From the NCBI GenBank assembly GCA_030681525.1, contig JAUXSD010000182.1, forward strand, positions 1 through 58,202: a stretch of DNA of 58,202 nt, given 5' to 3'. Positions within the stretch are counted from its first letter, which is position 1. Every line of letters begins with the position of its first letter. This document shows positions 49,337 through 57,276 of this stretch, one piece after another. The DNA is from Solirubrobacteraceae bacterium. Its GTDB lineage: Bacteria > Actinomycetota > Thermoleophilia > Solirubrobacterales > Solirubrobacteraceae. The notes beneath the pieces were generated by a model. That model worked only from the letters and a program-made list of their open reading frames with translations. It had not been told where the DNA came from and searched no databases. A program made the translations under genes and the position numbers.

Positions 49337-51604
49337 TCAGCGCTCGAGCATCCGCGCCAGCAGCTCCAGCGCGCCGGCCTTGGCCAGTGGCTCGTTGAGG
49401 TTCCCGCATTTCGGCGACTGCACGCAGGAGGGGCAGCCGTCCTGGCAGCCGCACTCGAAGATCAGGCGATGCGCGTCGGCGACGAGCGTCTCGAAGCGCA
49501 GGAACCCCTGCCGCGTGATGCCGACGCCGCCGGGGTGGCCGTCGTAGATGAAGATCGTCGGCCGGCCGGTCTGCGGGTGGTAGTTCGTCGACAGGCCGCC
49601 GATGTCCCAGCGGTCGCACATCGCCAGCAGCGGCAGCACGGCGATCTGCGCGTGCTCGGCGGCATGCAGCGAGCCGAGCAGCTTCTCCAGCGGGAAGTCG
49701 TCGGCCAGCAGGTCGTCGTGCAGCTCGAACCACAGCGCCTGCGTCCCGAACGTCGTCTCCGGGAGATCCAGCCCCTGCAGGTCGATGATCGAGTGGTCGG
49801 AGATCTTCTTGCGCTGGTAGGCCAGCACCTGCTCCGTGACGGCGACCCGGCCGAACGAGAGCTGCACGCCGCACGTGTCGCGGCGATCGAGCAGCGCCTC
49901 GATCTCGGTCATCGTCTCCTTCTTGGGCTGCGTGTAGAAGTCGCCGCCGAACGGCTCGACGAGCGCGCGCTGCGTCGCGATCTCCAGCCGGTCGACGACG
50001 TAGGCGCGGGCCTGGTGCAGGTAGATGGCGCCGTCGTGGACGGTCGTGTGCGCGCGCGCCGACTCGACCGTGCCGAGCAGCTCGCCGTTGACCGTGTCGA
50101 TGATCGCGTAGGAGTCCGGCGAGGCCGAGCGCAGCGACACGCGCGCCGCCGGATAGTCCTCGGGGTGGCGCAGCAGGTACATGCCGTCGCGCTCGATCAG
50201 CTCGCCCATCGCGACCAGCGCCTGGGCGTGCGCCTCCCAGCACGGCCCCAGCGTCTCGGCGTCGGGCGCGCTCAGCGGCCCCTCGTGCGCGGCGCACAGC
50301 AGGTGGGCGAGATGGATCGGCTCGTTCTCGTGGTCGAGGATCGCCGCCTCGACGGGGCGGCCGAGGAACTCGTCGGGGTGGCGGCAGAAGAACTGGTCCA
50401 GCGCGTCCTCGCCGGCGACGTAGACCGCGAGGCCGCGGCCGCGGCGCCCGGCGCGACCCCACATCTGGCGCAGCGACGCCACCGTCCCCGGGAACGTCAC
50501 GACGACCGCGGCGTCCAGCGCGCCGATGTCGATCCCCAGCTCCAGCGCGTCGGTGGTGATCACCGCCAGCAGCTCGCCGCGCATGAGCCGGCCCTCGAGC
50601 TCGCGGCGCTGCTGCGGCGTGTAACCCGCGCGGTAGGGGACCACCAGGTCCTTGAGCGTCGGGTTGGCCAGGCCGACCATCCGCGCGACCAGCTCGACCG
50701 CCTTGCGCGACTTGATGAAGCAGATCGTCCGTGCGCCGCGCCGGACGAGCTCGCCGACGATCTCGGCCGCCTCGCCCAGCGACGAGGCGCGGGTGCCGAG
50801 CGCCTCGTCGGTCAGCGGCGGGTTCCACATCGCGATCTCGCGCCGCGCGCCGGGCGCGCCGTCGCGGTCGACGAGCGCGATCTCCTCCAGGCCGGTCAGC
50901 TCCTCGGCCAGCTCGACCGGGTTGGCGATCGTCGCGCTGGCCAGCAGGAAGCGCGGCTCGGTGCCGTACGCGTTGGCGATCCGCCGCAGCCGTCGCAGCA
51001 CGTTGGCCACGTGCGAGCCGAACACGCCGCGGTAGACGTGCGCCTCGTCGACGACGACGACCGCGAGGTTGGAGAGGAAGTCGCCCCATTGACGATGGTG
51101 GGGCAGGATCCCCATGTGCAGCATGTCGGGGTTCGTGAGCACGAGGTTCGCGCGCCGCCGGATCTGCCTGCGCTGCTCGCCCGGCGTGTCGCCGTCGTAG
51201 ATCGCCGGCCGCACCTGCTTGGTCAGCCCGAACGCGTTGATCGCGCGCGCCTGGTCCTGGGCGAGCGCCTTCGTCGGGTACAGGTACAGCGCGCGCGCCT
51301 TCGCGTCGCGGCACAGGACGTCGAGCGTGGGCATGTTGAAGCACAGCGACTTGCCCGACGCGGTGCCCGTCGTGACGATCGTCGGGCCCTCCCAGGCCGC
51401 CTTCAGCGCCTGCGCCTGGTGGGACCACAGCGACGCGATCCCGGCCCCGCTCAGCGCCTCGCGCAGCGCCGGGTGAAGCTCGTCGGGCAGCGGCTCGGTG
51501 ATCGGCTCGCGCGCGCCCTCGAAGGCCTCGCGCACGAGCCGGCCGTCGGCGCGGCCGAGGTCGAGCAGAGCGCTCCAGGGATGGACTTCGGGGGCGACGG
51601 ACAC
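49337..51604 (-). CDS. DEAH-box helicase with C-terminal DUF1998/MZB zinc domain (MrfA/SftH type)
   Basis: A 755-residue SF2 helicase. Motif I is TTGTASGKSL, motif II VVVDEAHVYRG, motif III SATIANP and motif VI QMWGRAGRRGRG. The C-terminal MZB domain carries four cysteines in FECGCQDGCPSCVQSPKCG. This is the MrfA (YprA)/SftH family: 3'-5' DNA helicases; MrfA of Bacillus repairs mitomycin C damage with MrfB. No MrfB-like nuclease is seen nearby. It starts with an ATG at 51604, divergent from GpgS with 23 bp between the starts, so the promoters overlap. Confidence 0.92.
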   Translation of the reverse strand: MSVAPEVHPWSALLDLGRADGRLVREAFEGAREPITEPLPDELHPALREALSGAGIASLWSHQAQALKAAWEGPTIVTTGTASGKSLCFNMPTLDVLCRDAKARALYLYPTKALAQDQARAINAFGLTKQVRPAIYDGDTPGEQRRQIRRRANLVLTNPDMLHMGILPHHRQWGDFLSNLAVVVVDEAHVYRGVFGSHVANVLRRLRRIANAYGTEPRFLLASATIANPVELAEELTGLEEIALVDRDGAPGARREIAMWNPPLTDEALGTRASSLGEAAEIVGELVRRGARTICFIKSRKAVELVARMVGLANPTLKDLVVPYRAGYTPQQRRELEGRLMRGELLAVITTDALELGIDIGALDAAVVVTFPGTVASLRQMWGRAGRRGRGLAVYVAGEDALDQFFCRHPDEFLGRPVEAAILDHENEPIHLAHLLCAAHEGPLSAPDAETLGPCWEAHAQALVAMGELIERDGMYLLRHPEDYPAARVSLRSASPDSYAIIDTVNGELLGTVESARAHTTVHDGAIYLHQARAYVVDRLEIATQRALVEPFGGDFYTQPKKETMTEIEALLDRRDTCGVQLSFGRVAVTEQVLAYQRKKISDHSIIDLQGLDLPETTFGTQALWFELHDDLLADDFPLEKLLGSLHAAEHAQIAVLPLLAMCDRWDIGGLSTNYHPQTGRPTIFIYDGHPGGVGITRQGFLRFETLVADAHRLIFECGCQDGCPSCVQSPKCGNLNEPLAKAGALELLARMLER

Positions 51605-51627
51605 GGCGCTGCCATAGTACGAGCGCC

Positions 51628-52500
51628 TTGGCGGTGCGCAGCTTTCACCACACGGAGTTTCCGGCCGATCGTCTGCGCGCCGAGCGGATGCCGACGGTCT
51701 CGGTGTGCGTGCCGGCGCGCGAGGAGGCGGCGACGATCGCCGCGATCGTGCGGCCGCTGGTCACGCTGCGCGATGCGGGCGTGGTCGACCAGGTCGTCGT
51801 GCTCGACGACGACTCGCAGGACGAGACCGGCGCGATCGCGGCGGCCCTCGGCGCCGAGGTCGTGCGCCCGGCGGCGCTGCTGCCCGCGTTCGGGCCGGTG
51901 CTCGGCAAGGGCGACGCGATGTGGCGGGGGCTCAGCGTCCTGACCGGCGAGGTCGTGTGCTTCGTGGACGCCGACTCCGAGGACTTCGGCGCCCACTTCG
52001 CCACCGGTCTGATCGGGCCACTCGTGTGCGAGGACGGTGTGCAGTTCGTCAAGGGCTTCTATCGCCGCCCGTTCAAGAGCGCCGACGACCGGGTCGTCCC
52101 GACCGGCGGCGGTCGCGTCACGGAGCTGACCGCGCGTCCCCTGCTGGCGGCGTTCCATCCCGAGCTGGCCGCCGTCCGTCAGCCGCTGGCGGGCGAATTC
52201 GCCGCACGTCGCGAGCTGCTCGAGCGGACCGCGTTCTGCACCGGGTACGCGGTCGAGATGGGCATGCTGCTCGACGTCTACGCGGCGGTCGGGAGCGACG
52301 CGATCGCGCAGGTCGACCTCGACGTGCGCCAGAACCGCCACCAGCCGCTGGAGCGCCTCGCCCCGATGGCCGACGCAGTGCTCGCCGCGGTGACGAGCCG
52401 CCTGCGCCGCGAGGGGCGCCTGAGCGCGGCGGAGGCCGTGGACGAGCCCCTCGAGCGCCCGCCGCTCGCCGAGCTGCGCGCGTTGCGCGACGTCCGCTGA
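51628..52500 (+). CDS. gpgS: Glucosyl-3-phosphoglycerate synthase
   Basis: A 290-residue GT81-type glycosyltransferase. It transfers glucose from NDP-glucose to 3-phosphoglycerate, the first step to glucosylglycerate and, in mycobacteria, methylglucose lipopolysaccharide. The N-terminal nucleotide-sugar fold is VSVCVPAREEAATIAAIV; the metal site is FVDADSEDF; FVKGFYRRPF and GYAVEMGMLLD are conserved family segments. Start probably TTG (51628) or GTG (51634). The phosphatase of the pathway may be the HAD protein at 54181-55014. The gene name is by family resemblance. Confidence 0.85.
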   Translation: MAVRSFHHTEFPADRLRAERMPTVSVCVPAREEAATIAAIVRPLVTLRDAGVVDQVVVLDDDSQDETGAIAAALGAEVVRPAALLPAFGPVLGKGDAMWRGLSVLTGEVVCFVDADSEDFGAHFATGLIGPLVCEDGVQFVKGFYRRPFKSADDRVVPTGGGRVTELTARPLLAAFHPELAAVRQPLAGEFAARRELLERTAFCTGYAVEMGMLLDVYAAVGSDAIAQVDLDVRQNRHQPLERLAPMADAVLAAVTSRLRREGRLSAAEAVDEPLERPPLAELRALRDVR

Positions 52501-52504
52501 TCGG

Positions 52505-53155
52505 CTAGGCGTAGCGGCGCTCGCCGAGCTGCTGCAGGCGGTCGATCTCGGCCGCGATCAGCGCCCCGGCGCGGGCGAGATCGTCGATGCGCTCGTCGAC
52601 GGACCAGTGTCCGTCGTCACCGGGACCGTCGTGGTCGGGGTGGTCGCCGGGCTGACGGACGACGTGGCCGCCGCACAGCAGGTAGGTGTGCGCCGGCAGG
52701 CCGTGCTCGACGCGGTCTTCGGAGCCAGCGCCGAGCGGGATCTGCAGCTCGCCGAGCCGGCGCGCGATGGCGATGCGCTCGACGCCGGTGGTCACGGTTT
52801 CGCGCAGGGCCTCGCGCGTGGTGTCGAGCCGGGCCAAGACCGCGCGCAGCGGGTCGTCGTCGGCCAGTCGCGACGGGCTGCAGGTGCTGATCGCCGACAG
52901 CGTCCGCTTGGCGAGCACGGCGGAGGTCTGGGTCCGCGTGCGCCCGAACGACGGTAGGACCCGTACGCACTCCCCGATGCGGTTGAGCAGCGCGACGACG
53001 TCTGCCGCCGCGACGGACGGCTGCCCGGTGACGGCCGCTCGCACCGCGCCGGGCGTCATGTGGTTGGCCGCCTGCTCGCGTGCGCGCCGCGCACGCTCGA
53101 GGCTCGTCGGCGTCTCGGAGGGCGGCGGCGGCGGGGGCGGCGGTGCGGGCAGCAC
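52505..53155 (-). CDS. Hypothetical protein with Pro-rich N-terminus
   Basis: A 216-residue protein. It begins with a proline run, then helices (LERARRAREQAANHM, VAALLNRIGECVRVL) and a final helix DLARAGALIAAEIDRLQQLG. The middle contains an Asp/His-rich stretch (QPGDHPDHDGPGDDGHW). No family is recognised. A competing frame lies on the plus strand; the minus frame is preferred because of its helical pattern and because the gene closes five bases after the convergent gpgS stop. An AT-rich segment lies just upstream of its start. Confidence 0.5.
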   Translation of the reverse strand: MLPAPPPPPPPPSETPTSLERARRAREQAANHMTPGAVRAAVTGQPSVAAADVVALLNRIGECVRVLPSFGRTRTQTSAVLAKRTLSAISTCSPSRLADDDPLRAVLARLDTTREALRETVTTGVERIAIARRLGELQIPLGAGSEDRVEHGLPAHTYLLCGGHVVRQPGDHPDHDGPGDDGHWSVDERIDDLARAGALIAAEIDRLQQLGERRYA

Positions 53156-53162
53156 CGGCGGT

Positions 53163-53222
53163 ATCTAAGCATAGAAGAAACCGCTTTCAGCGCTATGTTC
53201 ATATAGAGATTTATTGTGATCG
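53163..53222. promoter_or_regulatory. AT-rich divergent promoter region
   Basis: A stretch of about 60 bases with a far lower GC content than its surroundings, between the divergent genes at 53155 and 53408. It holds a CATAG/CTATG pair (53169-53196 region) and TATAGAGATTTATTGTGATC. Such islands usually hold promoters or sites for AT-hook/NAP proteins. Confidence 0.4.
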
Positions 53223-53407
53223 CGTGCGCGGGCGCACCCGTCGCTACGCTCCCTGCCGCGCCGCCATCCCCGGCGTGTCCTCCCAGCCGCAGCCGGCCCA
53301 CGCCCGGGCGGCGACGACGGAGCAAGGGACCTCGTCTCGGGAACGACGGTGAGCGTCACGCGATCGAGGTCGCCGGCGCGTGGGGTCGCGACCGGAGAGA
53401 GAGCGAC

Positions 53408-54166
53408 GTGACGGAGCATCGGGCACTCAAGCAGGCAGCGCGCGAACGGGCGGCGAGCACCGGCGAGAAGTACACCCAGGCGCGGCGGGCGGTGCTCGCG
53501 GCGGCGGCCACCGGCGTGAGCGACCCGGTCGGCGCGGCGCAGGCGGAGTTCGACCGCCAGGTCGCGACCCTCGTCGAGCGTGGCTATCCGGTCGCCGCCG
53601 GCCTGACCGAGGACGAGCTCCGAGCGCGGCTGGAAGCGCTGCGTCCGGCGGTCGCGGCGCTCGATCCCGCCGCCGATGCGCAGCGCGGCGAGTTCGGGTT
53701 CGTCATCGTCGTCTCCGGCCGCCTGGTGCCCAGCGCCCGGGCGATCGCCCTCGTGCGCCGCCGGGACAGGTCGGGGTTTCTCGCGATGCTGACGGCCGAC
53801 GAGCTGGCGACGTTCGCGCCGATCGAGCCGGTCGCCGTCCCCGACGCCGGCGCGTACCTCATGAGCGGGGTGCAGAGCGGGCGGTCGAGCCTGGACGTCA
53901 CGCCCGACGATGGGCTCGCCCAGATCCTCGCGGCGGGCCGCTCGCCGCTGACGATCGAGGAGGGCATCGCGCTCGTCACGCAGTTCCCGGAGGCGGTCGC
54001 GACCAACGGCGGCATCTCGCTGGCCGGCTCGCGCTGCGGCGACCGGCGGGTGACGGCCGTGTGGATCAGCCGGGGCGCGCCGAAGCTCGGCTGGTGCTGG
54101 GCGGGCAACCCGCACACGTGGCTGGGGATCGGCTCGTGCGCGCGGCGGCAGGGCGGCGCGGCCTGA
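53408..54166 (+). CDS. DUF5701-family protein
   Basis: A 252-residue soluble protein. The N-terminal helix (ALKQAARERAASTGEKYTQA) is a common add-on in actinobacteria; the main part matches DUF5701: FDRQVATLVERGYPVAAGLT, LTIEEGIALVTQFPEAV and the conserved end RVTAVWISRGAPKLGWCWAG plus NPHTWLGI. GTG at 53408 with GGAGAG upstream sets the start; a longer frame would add a low-complexity stretch. The function of the family is not known. It is followed after 14 bases by the HAD phosphatase, so it is probably co-transcribed. Confidence 0.82.
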   Translation: MTEHRALKQAARERAASTGEKYTQARRAVLAAAATGVSDPVGAAQAEFDRQVATLVERGYPVAAGLTEDELRARLEALRPAVAALDPAADAQRGEFGFVIVVSGRLVPSARAIALVRRRDRSGFLAMLTADELATFAPIEPVAVPDAGAYLMSGVQSGRSSLDVTPDDGLAQILAAGRSPLTIEEGIALVTQFPEAVATNGGISLAGSRCGDRRVTAVWISRGAPKLGWCWAGNPHTWLGIGSCARRQGGAA

Positions 54167-54180
54167 GCGAGCGACGGACG

Positions 54181-55014
54181 ATGCGCCACGATGTGGTCGT
54201 GCGCTGCCTCTACGTCGACCTCGACAGCACCCTGCTCGGACCGGGCGGCGCACTGCTGCTCGACGCCGACAAGAAGTTCACGCTGCAGGGCGTCCGCGCG
54301 CTGCAGGCGTGCGACCGCGCCGGGGCCGAGGTCGTGCTCATGTCCGGCCGGCGCGAGGCGACCGTCAAGGAGAACGCGCGCCTGTTCGCGCAGCCGGCCT
54401 ACATCTTCGAGGCCGGCTCCTGCCTCGTGATCGACGGCGAGGAGAGCTGGCTGACCGGCGACTACCTGGCGCACACCGACGCCGGGACGATCCACGACCA
54501 GATCGAGGCGGCCGGCGCGCCCGCGCTGCTGCTCGAGCACTACGCCGGGCGCCTGGAGTACCACGACCCCTGGCACCACGGCCGCGAGGTCTCGCACCTG
54601 TTCCGCGGGCTCGTCGATGCCGCCGAGGCCGATGCGCTGCTGGCCGAGCACGGCCACGGCGGCCTGCGGCTCGTCGACAACGGCGGCGTGCACCGCCGCT
54701 CGCCCGACCTCGTCGCGCTCGACGAGGTGCGCGCCTACCACCTCGTCCCGCGCGGGGCCTCGAAGGCCAACGCCGTGGCGCTGCACATGCGCGCCCGCGG
54801 CTACACCGCGCAGGACGTCATCGCCGTCGGCGACTCGCGCGAGGACATGGAGACCGCGAGCAGCGTGGGGACCTTCTGGTTCGTCGCCAACGCCGTCGCG
54901 CGCGACCCGACCCTGCACGCGGCGACCGGTTCGCGCACGAATATCCGCGTGGCCGACGCCTCCTACGGGGCCGGTGTCTACGAGGCGGTGGTCACGACTC
55001 TGGCCGAGCGCTGA
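54181..55014 (+). CDS. HAD-superfamily phosphatase (Cof/MPGP type)
   Basis: A 277-residue HAD hydrolase. Motif I is LYVDLDSTLLG (nucleophile Asp), motif II SGRREATVK, and motif IV AVGDSREDMETAS. The cap is of the C2 type as in Cof-like and mannosyl-3-phosphoglycerate phosphatases. With gpgS only three genes away, removal of phosphate from glucosyl-3-phosphoglycerate is a plausible job, but the actinobacterial enzyme known for that step belongs to another family. Its 3' end overlaps the convergent gpsA gene by 23 bp. Confidence 0.83.
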   Translation: MRHDVVVRCLYVDLDSTLLGPGGALLLDADKKFTLQGVRALQACDRAGAEVVLMSGRREATVKENARLFAQPAYIFEAGSCLVIDGEESWLTGDYLAHTDAGTIHDQIEAAGAPALLLEHYAGRLEYHDPWHHGREVSHLFRGLVDAAEADALLAEHGHGGLRLVDNGGVHRRSPDLVALDEVRAYHLVPRGASKANAVALHMRARGYTAQDVIAVGDSREDMETASSVGTFWFVANAVARDPTLHAATGSRTNIRVADASYGAGVYEAVVTTLAER

Positions 55015-56101
55015 CGCGGCGCAGCCTGGACCACAGCCCCGCCCAGAGTCCCGGCGGCGGTCGCCGGCGCCAGCGGGCCGGCGGCGGCACCGTCGTGCGC
55101 ACGAGCGCGATCCAGTCCTCGAGCGGCAGCTCACCGGAGATGAGCTGCGCGAGCCCCTCGGTGACCGTCGCCTCGAGGCCGGCGTTGCGCAGCGCGCGCG
55201 CCAGCAGCGGCACGGTGTCCAGCGCCTCGACGGCCTGCCCGATGCGCTCGGGGATCTCGGCGGCCGGCACGCCGGCGGCCAGCAGCTCGCCGGCCCGCCG
55301 GTTGCGGCTCTGCGGCGCGAGCACGGTGGCGACGAGGTCGCCGGTGCCGGCCAGCCCGAGCATCGACTCCGGCCGCGCGCCCTGCGCCTCGCTGTAGCGC
55401 CAGACCTCGGCGAAGATGTGCCCGGCCGCGGCGCCGGCGGCGTTGAGCCCCTGCGCCTCGGTCGCGCCGGCGGCGAGGCCGGCGGCGTTCTTCGCGGCGC
55501 CCGCCAGCTCGACGCCGATCGGGTCGTTGGAGCGCTCGCAGACGACGCCCGCCCGGATGAACACGCCGGCGATCGTGTTGGCGAGCTCCTCGTTCGTGGA
55601 GGCGGCGACGAGCGCCGCGCCCTCGCTGACCATCTCCCGCGCGTGCGCGGGGCCGCCGACGCACGCCACGCGCGCCTCGCCGAAGCGCTCGCGCAGCAGG
55701 ACGGTCGGCGCGCTGCCGTCGGGCGGCGTCAGGCCCTTGGCCAGCGAGATGACCGCCGTGCGCGGTCCCAGGCCCGACTGCTTCAGGCCGCGGATCGTCG
55801 CGCCGAGGCCGTCGGAGGGCACGCCGAGAAACACGTAGTCCGCGCGCCCGAGGCCCGCGTCGACGTTCTCGATGCGCAGCTCGCGCGGGAACTCCACCCC
55901 GGGCAGGTAGACGAGGTTCTCGCGGTCCTCCTGCAGCCGCCGCGACTGCTCGAGCGTCCGCGTCTGCAGCGTCGTGCGCAACCCGCCGCGCGCGAGCAGC
56001 ACCGCCACCGCCGTCCCGAACGAGCCCGCGCCGACGACGACCGCGCGGCGCGCGACGGGCGAGGGCAGCGAGAGGCTGGGCAGGTGGCGGCCTTCGGGCA
56101 T
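54992..56101 (-). CDS. gpsA: NAD(P)-dependent glycerol-3-phosphate dehydrogenase
   Basis: A 369-residue enzyme that makes sn-glycerol 3-phosphate from dihydroxyacetone phosphate for phospholipid synthesis. The nucleotide-binding motif is VVGAGSFGTAVAVLL, the catalytic lysine lies in GAAKNAAGLAAG, and GLAGTGDLVATVLAPQSRNR is the family signature. A basic, Pro/Arg/Trp-rich C-terminal tail of about 30 residues (PPPARWRRRPPPGLWAGLW) is extra compared with the usual length and could bind membrane. It may be related to the overlap with the HAD gene. The upstream region is a structured 262-bp element. Confidence 0.9.
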   Translation of the reverse strand: MPEGRHLPSLSLPSPVARRAVVVGAGSFGTAVAVLLARGGLRTTLQTRTLEQSRRLQEDRENLVYLPGVEFPRELRIENVDAGLGRADYVFLGVPSDGLGATIRGLKQSGLGPRTAVISLAKGLTPPDGSAPTVLLRERFGEARVACVGGPAHAREMVSEGAALVAASTNEELANTIAGVFIRAGVVCERSNDPIGVELAGAAKNAAGLAAGATEAQGLNAAGAAAGHIFAEVWRYSEAQGARPESMLGLAGTGDLVATVLAPQSRNRRAGELLAAGVPAAEIPERIGQAVEALDTVPLLARALRNAGLEATVTEGLAQLISGELPLEDWIALVRTTVPPPARWRRRPPPGLWAGLWSRLRRVSARPES

Positions 56102-56505
56102 CGGCCGCGAGGGTACGGCAGATCAGGCGCTCCCTCCGGGTTTGGCGCCGTTTGGGAGGCGGCGCTTCGCGCCGGAACTGCTTCTCTGAGGGTGTGAGTT
56201 GACGGGGGTGGCGGCGTTTGGGCCGGGGCCGGCGGTTGCGGCGTGAAGCGGGAGCGCTGGTCGCTTTATGCATGTGGCACATGTACAAGTCGACCAGGCC
56301 TGCCGGGTGCGCGCCTGTCGCCGAGGGCCGGTCGAGTCATGCCCTTCATGGGTGCACAACTCGACCCGGCCTCGCGGCCCAACCTGGCCCGAACAACGCC
56401 ACCCGGGCCAACTCACACCCCTCAGTGATGCAGTTCAACCGCGCCGACGCCACACAAGCGCGGCGCGTCGCGCACCAACCGCTCGACGAGGGGGCGTCGG
56501 GGAGC
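56102..56505. other. Intergenic stretch dominated by inverted repeats
   Basis: No gene is supported between gpsA (start 56101) and the ABC permease (stop 56506). It is mostly filled by the 262-bp inverted-repeat element described separately. The rest is a short GC-rich leader of gpsA. Confidence 0.6.
56175..56436. repeat. 262-bp element with long imperfect terminal inverted repeats
   Basis: The left arm begins GAACTGCTTCTCTGAGGG and goes on with TGTGAGTTG (56175-56203). The right arm, read in reverse, begins GAACTGCATCACTGAGGGG and also goes on with TGTGAGTTG. Similarity extends inward for about 55 bases (GGGTGGCG, TTGGGCC / TTCGGGCC). A second inverted repeat (GGCCGGTCGAGT with ACTCGACCCGGCC) is nested inside. 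It could be a MITE-like element or a structured leader RNA. Confidence 0.55.
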
Positions 56506-57276
56506 TCAGTGCCCTGCCGCACGCCGGTAGCGCGACACCGCCAGCGGCGCGAACACCGCGATGATCACCAGCGACCACACGACCGCGCCCCAGACGCTGT
56601 TGCCGGCCGGCGCGCCGACCCACAGCGAGCGCATCGCGTCGACGACGATCGTGAAGGGGTTGATCTCGGCGAACCACTGCAGCCCCGACGGCATCGACTC
56701 CACGGGCACGAACGCCGACGAGATGAACGTCAGCGGGAACACCGCGATGAAGCCCAGCGAGTTCGCGGCCTCCGGCGAGGAGACGATCAGCCCGAGCAGG
56801 GCGAAGATCCACGAGAACGCGTAGCCGAAGAGCAGCAGCAGGCCGAATCCGCCCACGATCTCGATGAAGCTCGCGTCGAACGAGAAGCCGATGATGATCC
56901 CCGTGACGAGCAGGACGGTGACCGACAGCGCGTTGGTCACGACGTCCGACAGCGTGCGCCCCGCCAGCACCGCGGAGCGCGCCATCGGCAGCGAGCGGAA
57001 GCGGTCGATGAGGCCCTTGTGCAGGTCCTCGTTGAGGCCGAGCGCCGTCACGAAGCCGCCGAAGGCGATGTTCTGGACGATGATGCCGGGCAGCAGGAAC
57101 GCCGCGTAGCTGTCGTAGAAGTCCGGCACGAGGATCGCGCCGCCGAAGACGTAGACGAACAGCAGCACGAACATCACGGGCTGCACGGTGAACGCCAGCA
57201 GCAGGTCGGGCGCGCGCGTGAGGCGCACGAGGTTGCGCTCGGCGACGATCAGCGTGTCGGTCACCATCCGGCTCAT
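56506..57276 (-). CDS. ABC-2 type exporter permease (DrrB-like)
   Basis: A 256-residue membrane protein with six hydrophobic segments: VMFVLLFVYVFGGAI, FLLPGIIVQNIAFGGF, SVTVLLVTGIIIGFS, FGLLLLFGYAFSWIFALLGL, LGFIAVFPLTFISSAF and VVWSLVIIAVFAPLAV. The motif EDLHKGLIDRFRSLPMAR is the family signature. Its ATG overlaps the stop of the ATPase gene (ATGA), preceded by GAGGAGG. Together they form a drug- or lipid-exporting ABC transporter of the daunorubicin resistance type. Substrate unknown. Confidence 0.9.
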   Translation of the reverse strand: MSRMVTDTLIVAERNLVRLTRAPDLLLAFTVQPVMFVLLFVYVFGGAILVPDFYDSYAAFLLPGIIVQNIAFGGFVTALGLNEDLHKGLIDRFRSLPMARSAVLAGRTLSDVVTNALSVTVLLVTGIIIGFSFDASFIEIVGGFGLLLLFGYAFSWIFALLGLIVSSPEAANSLGFIAVFPLTFISSAFVPVESMPSGLQWFAEINPFTIVVDAMRSLWVGAPAGNSVWGAVVWSLVIIAVFAPLAVSRYRRAAGH

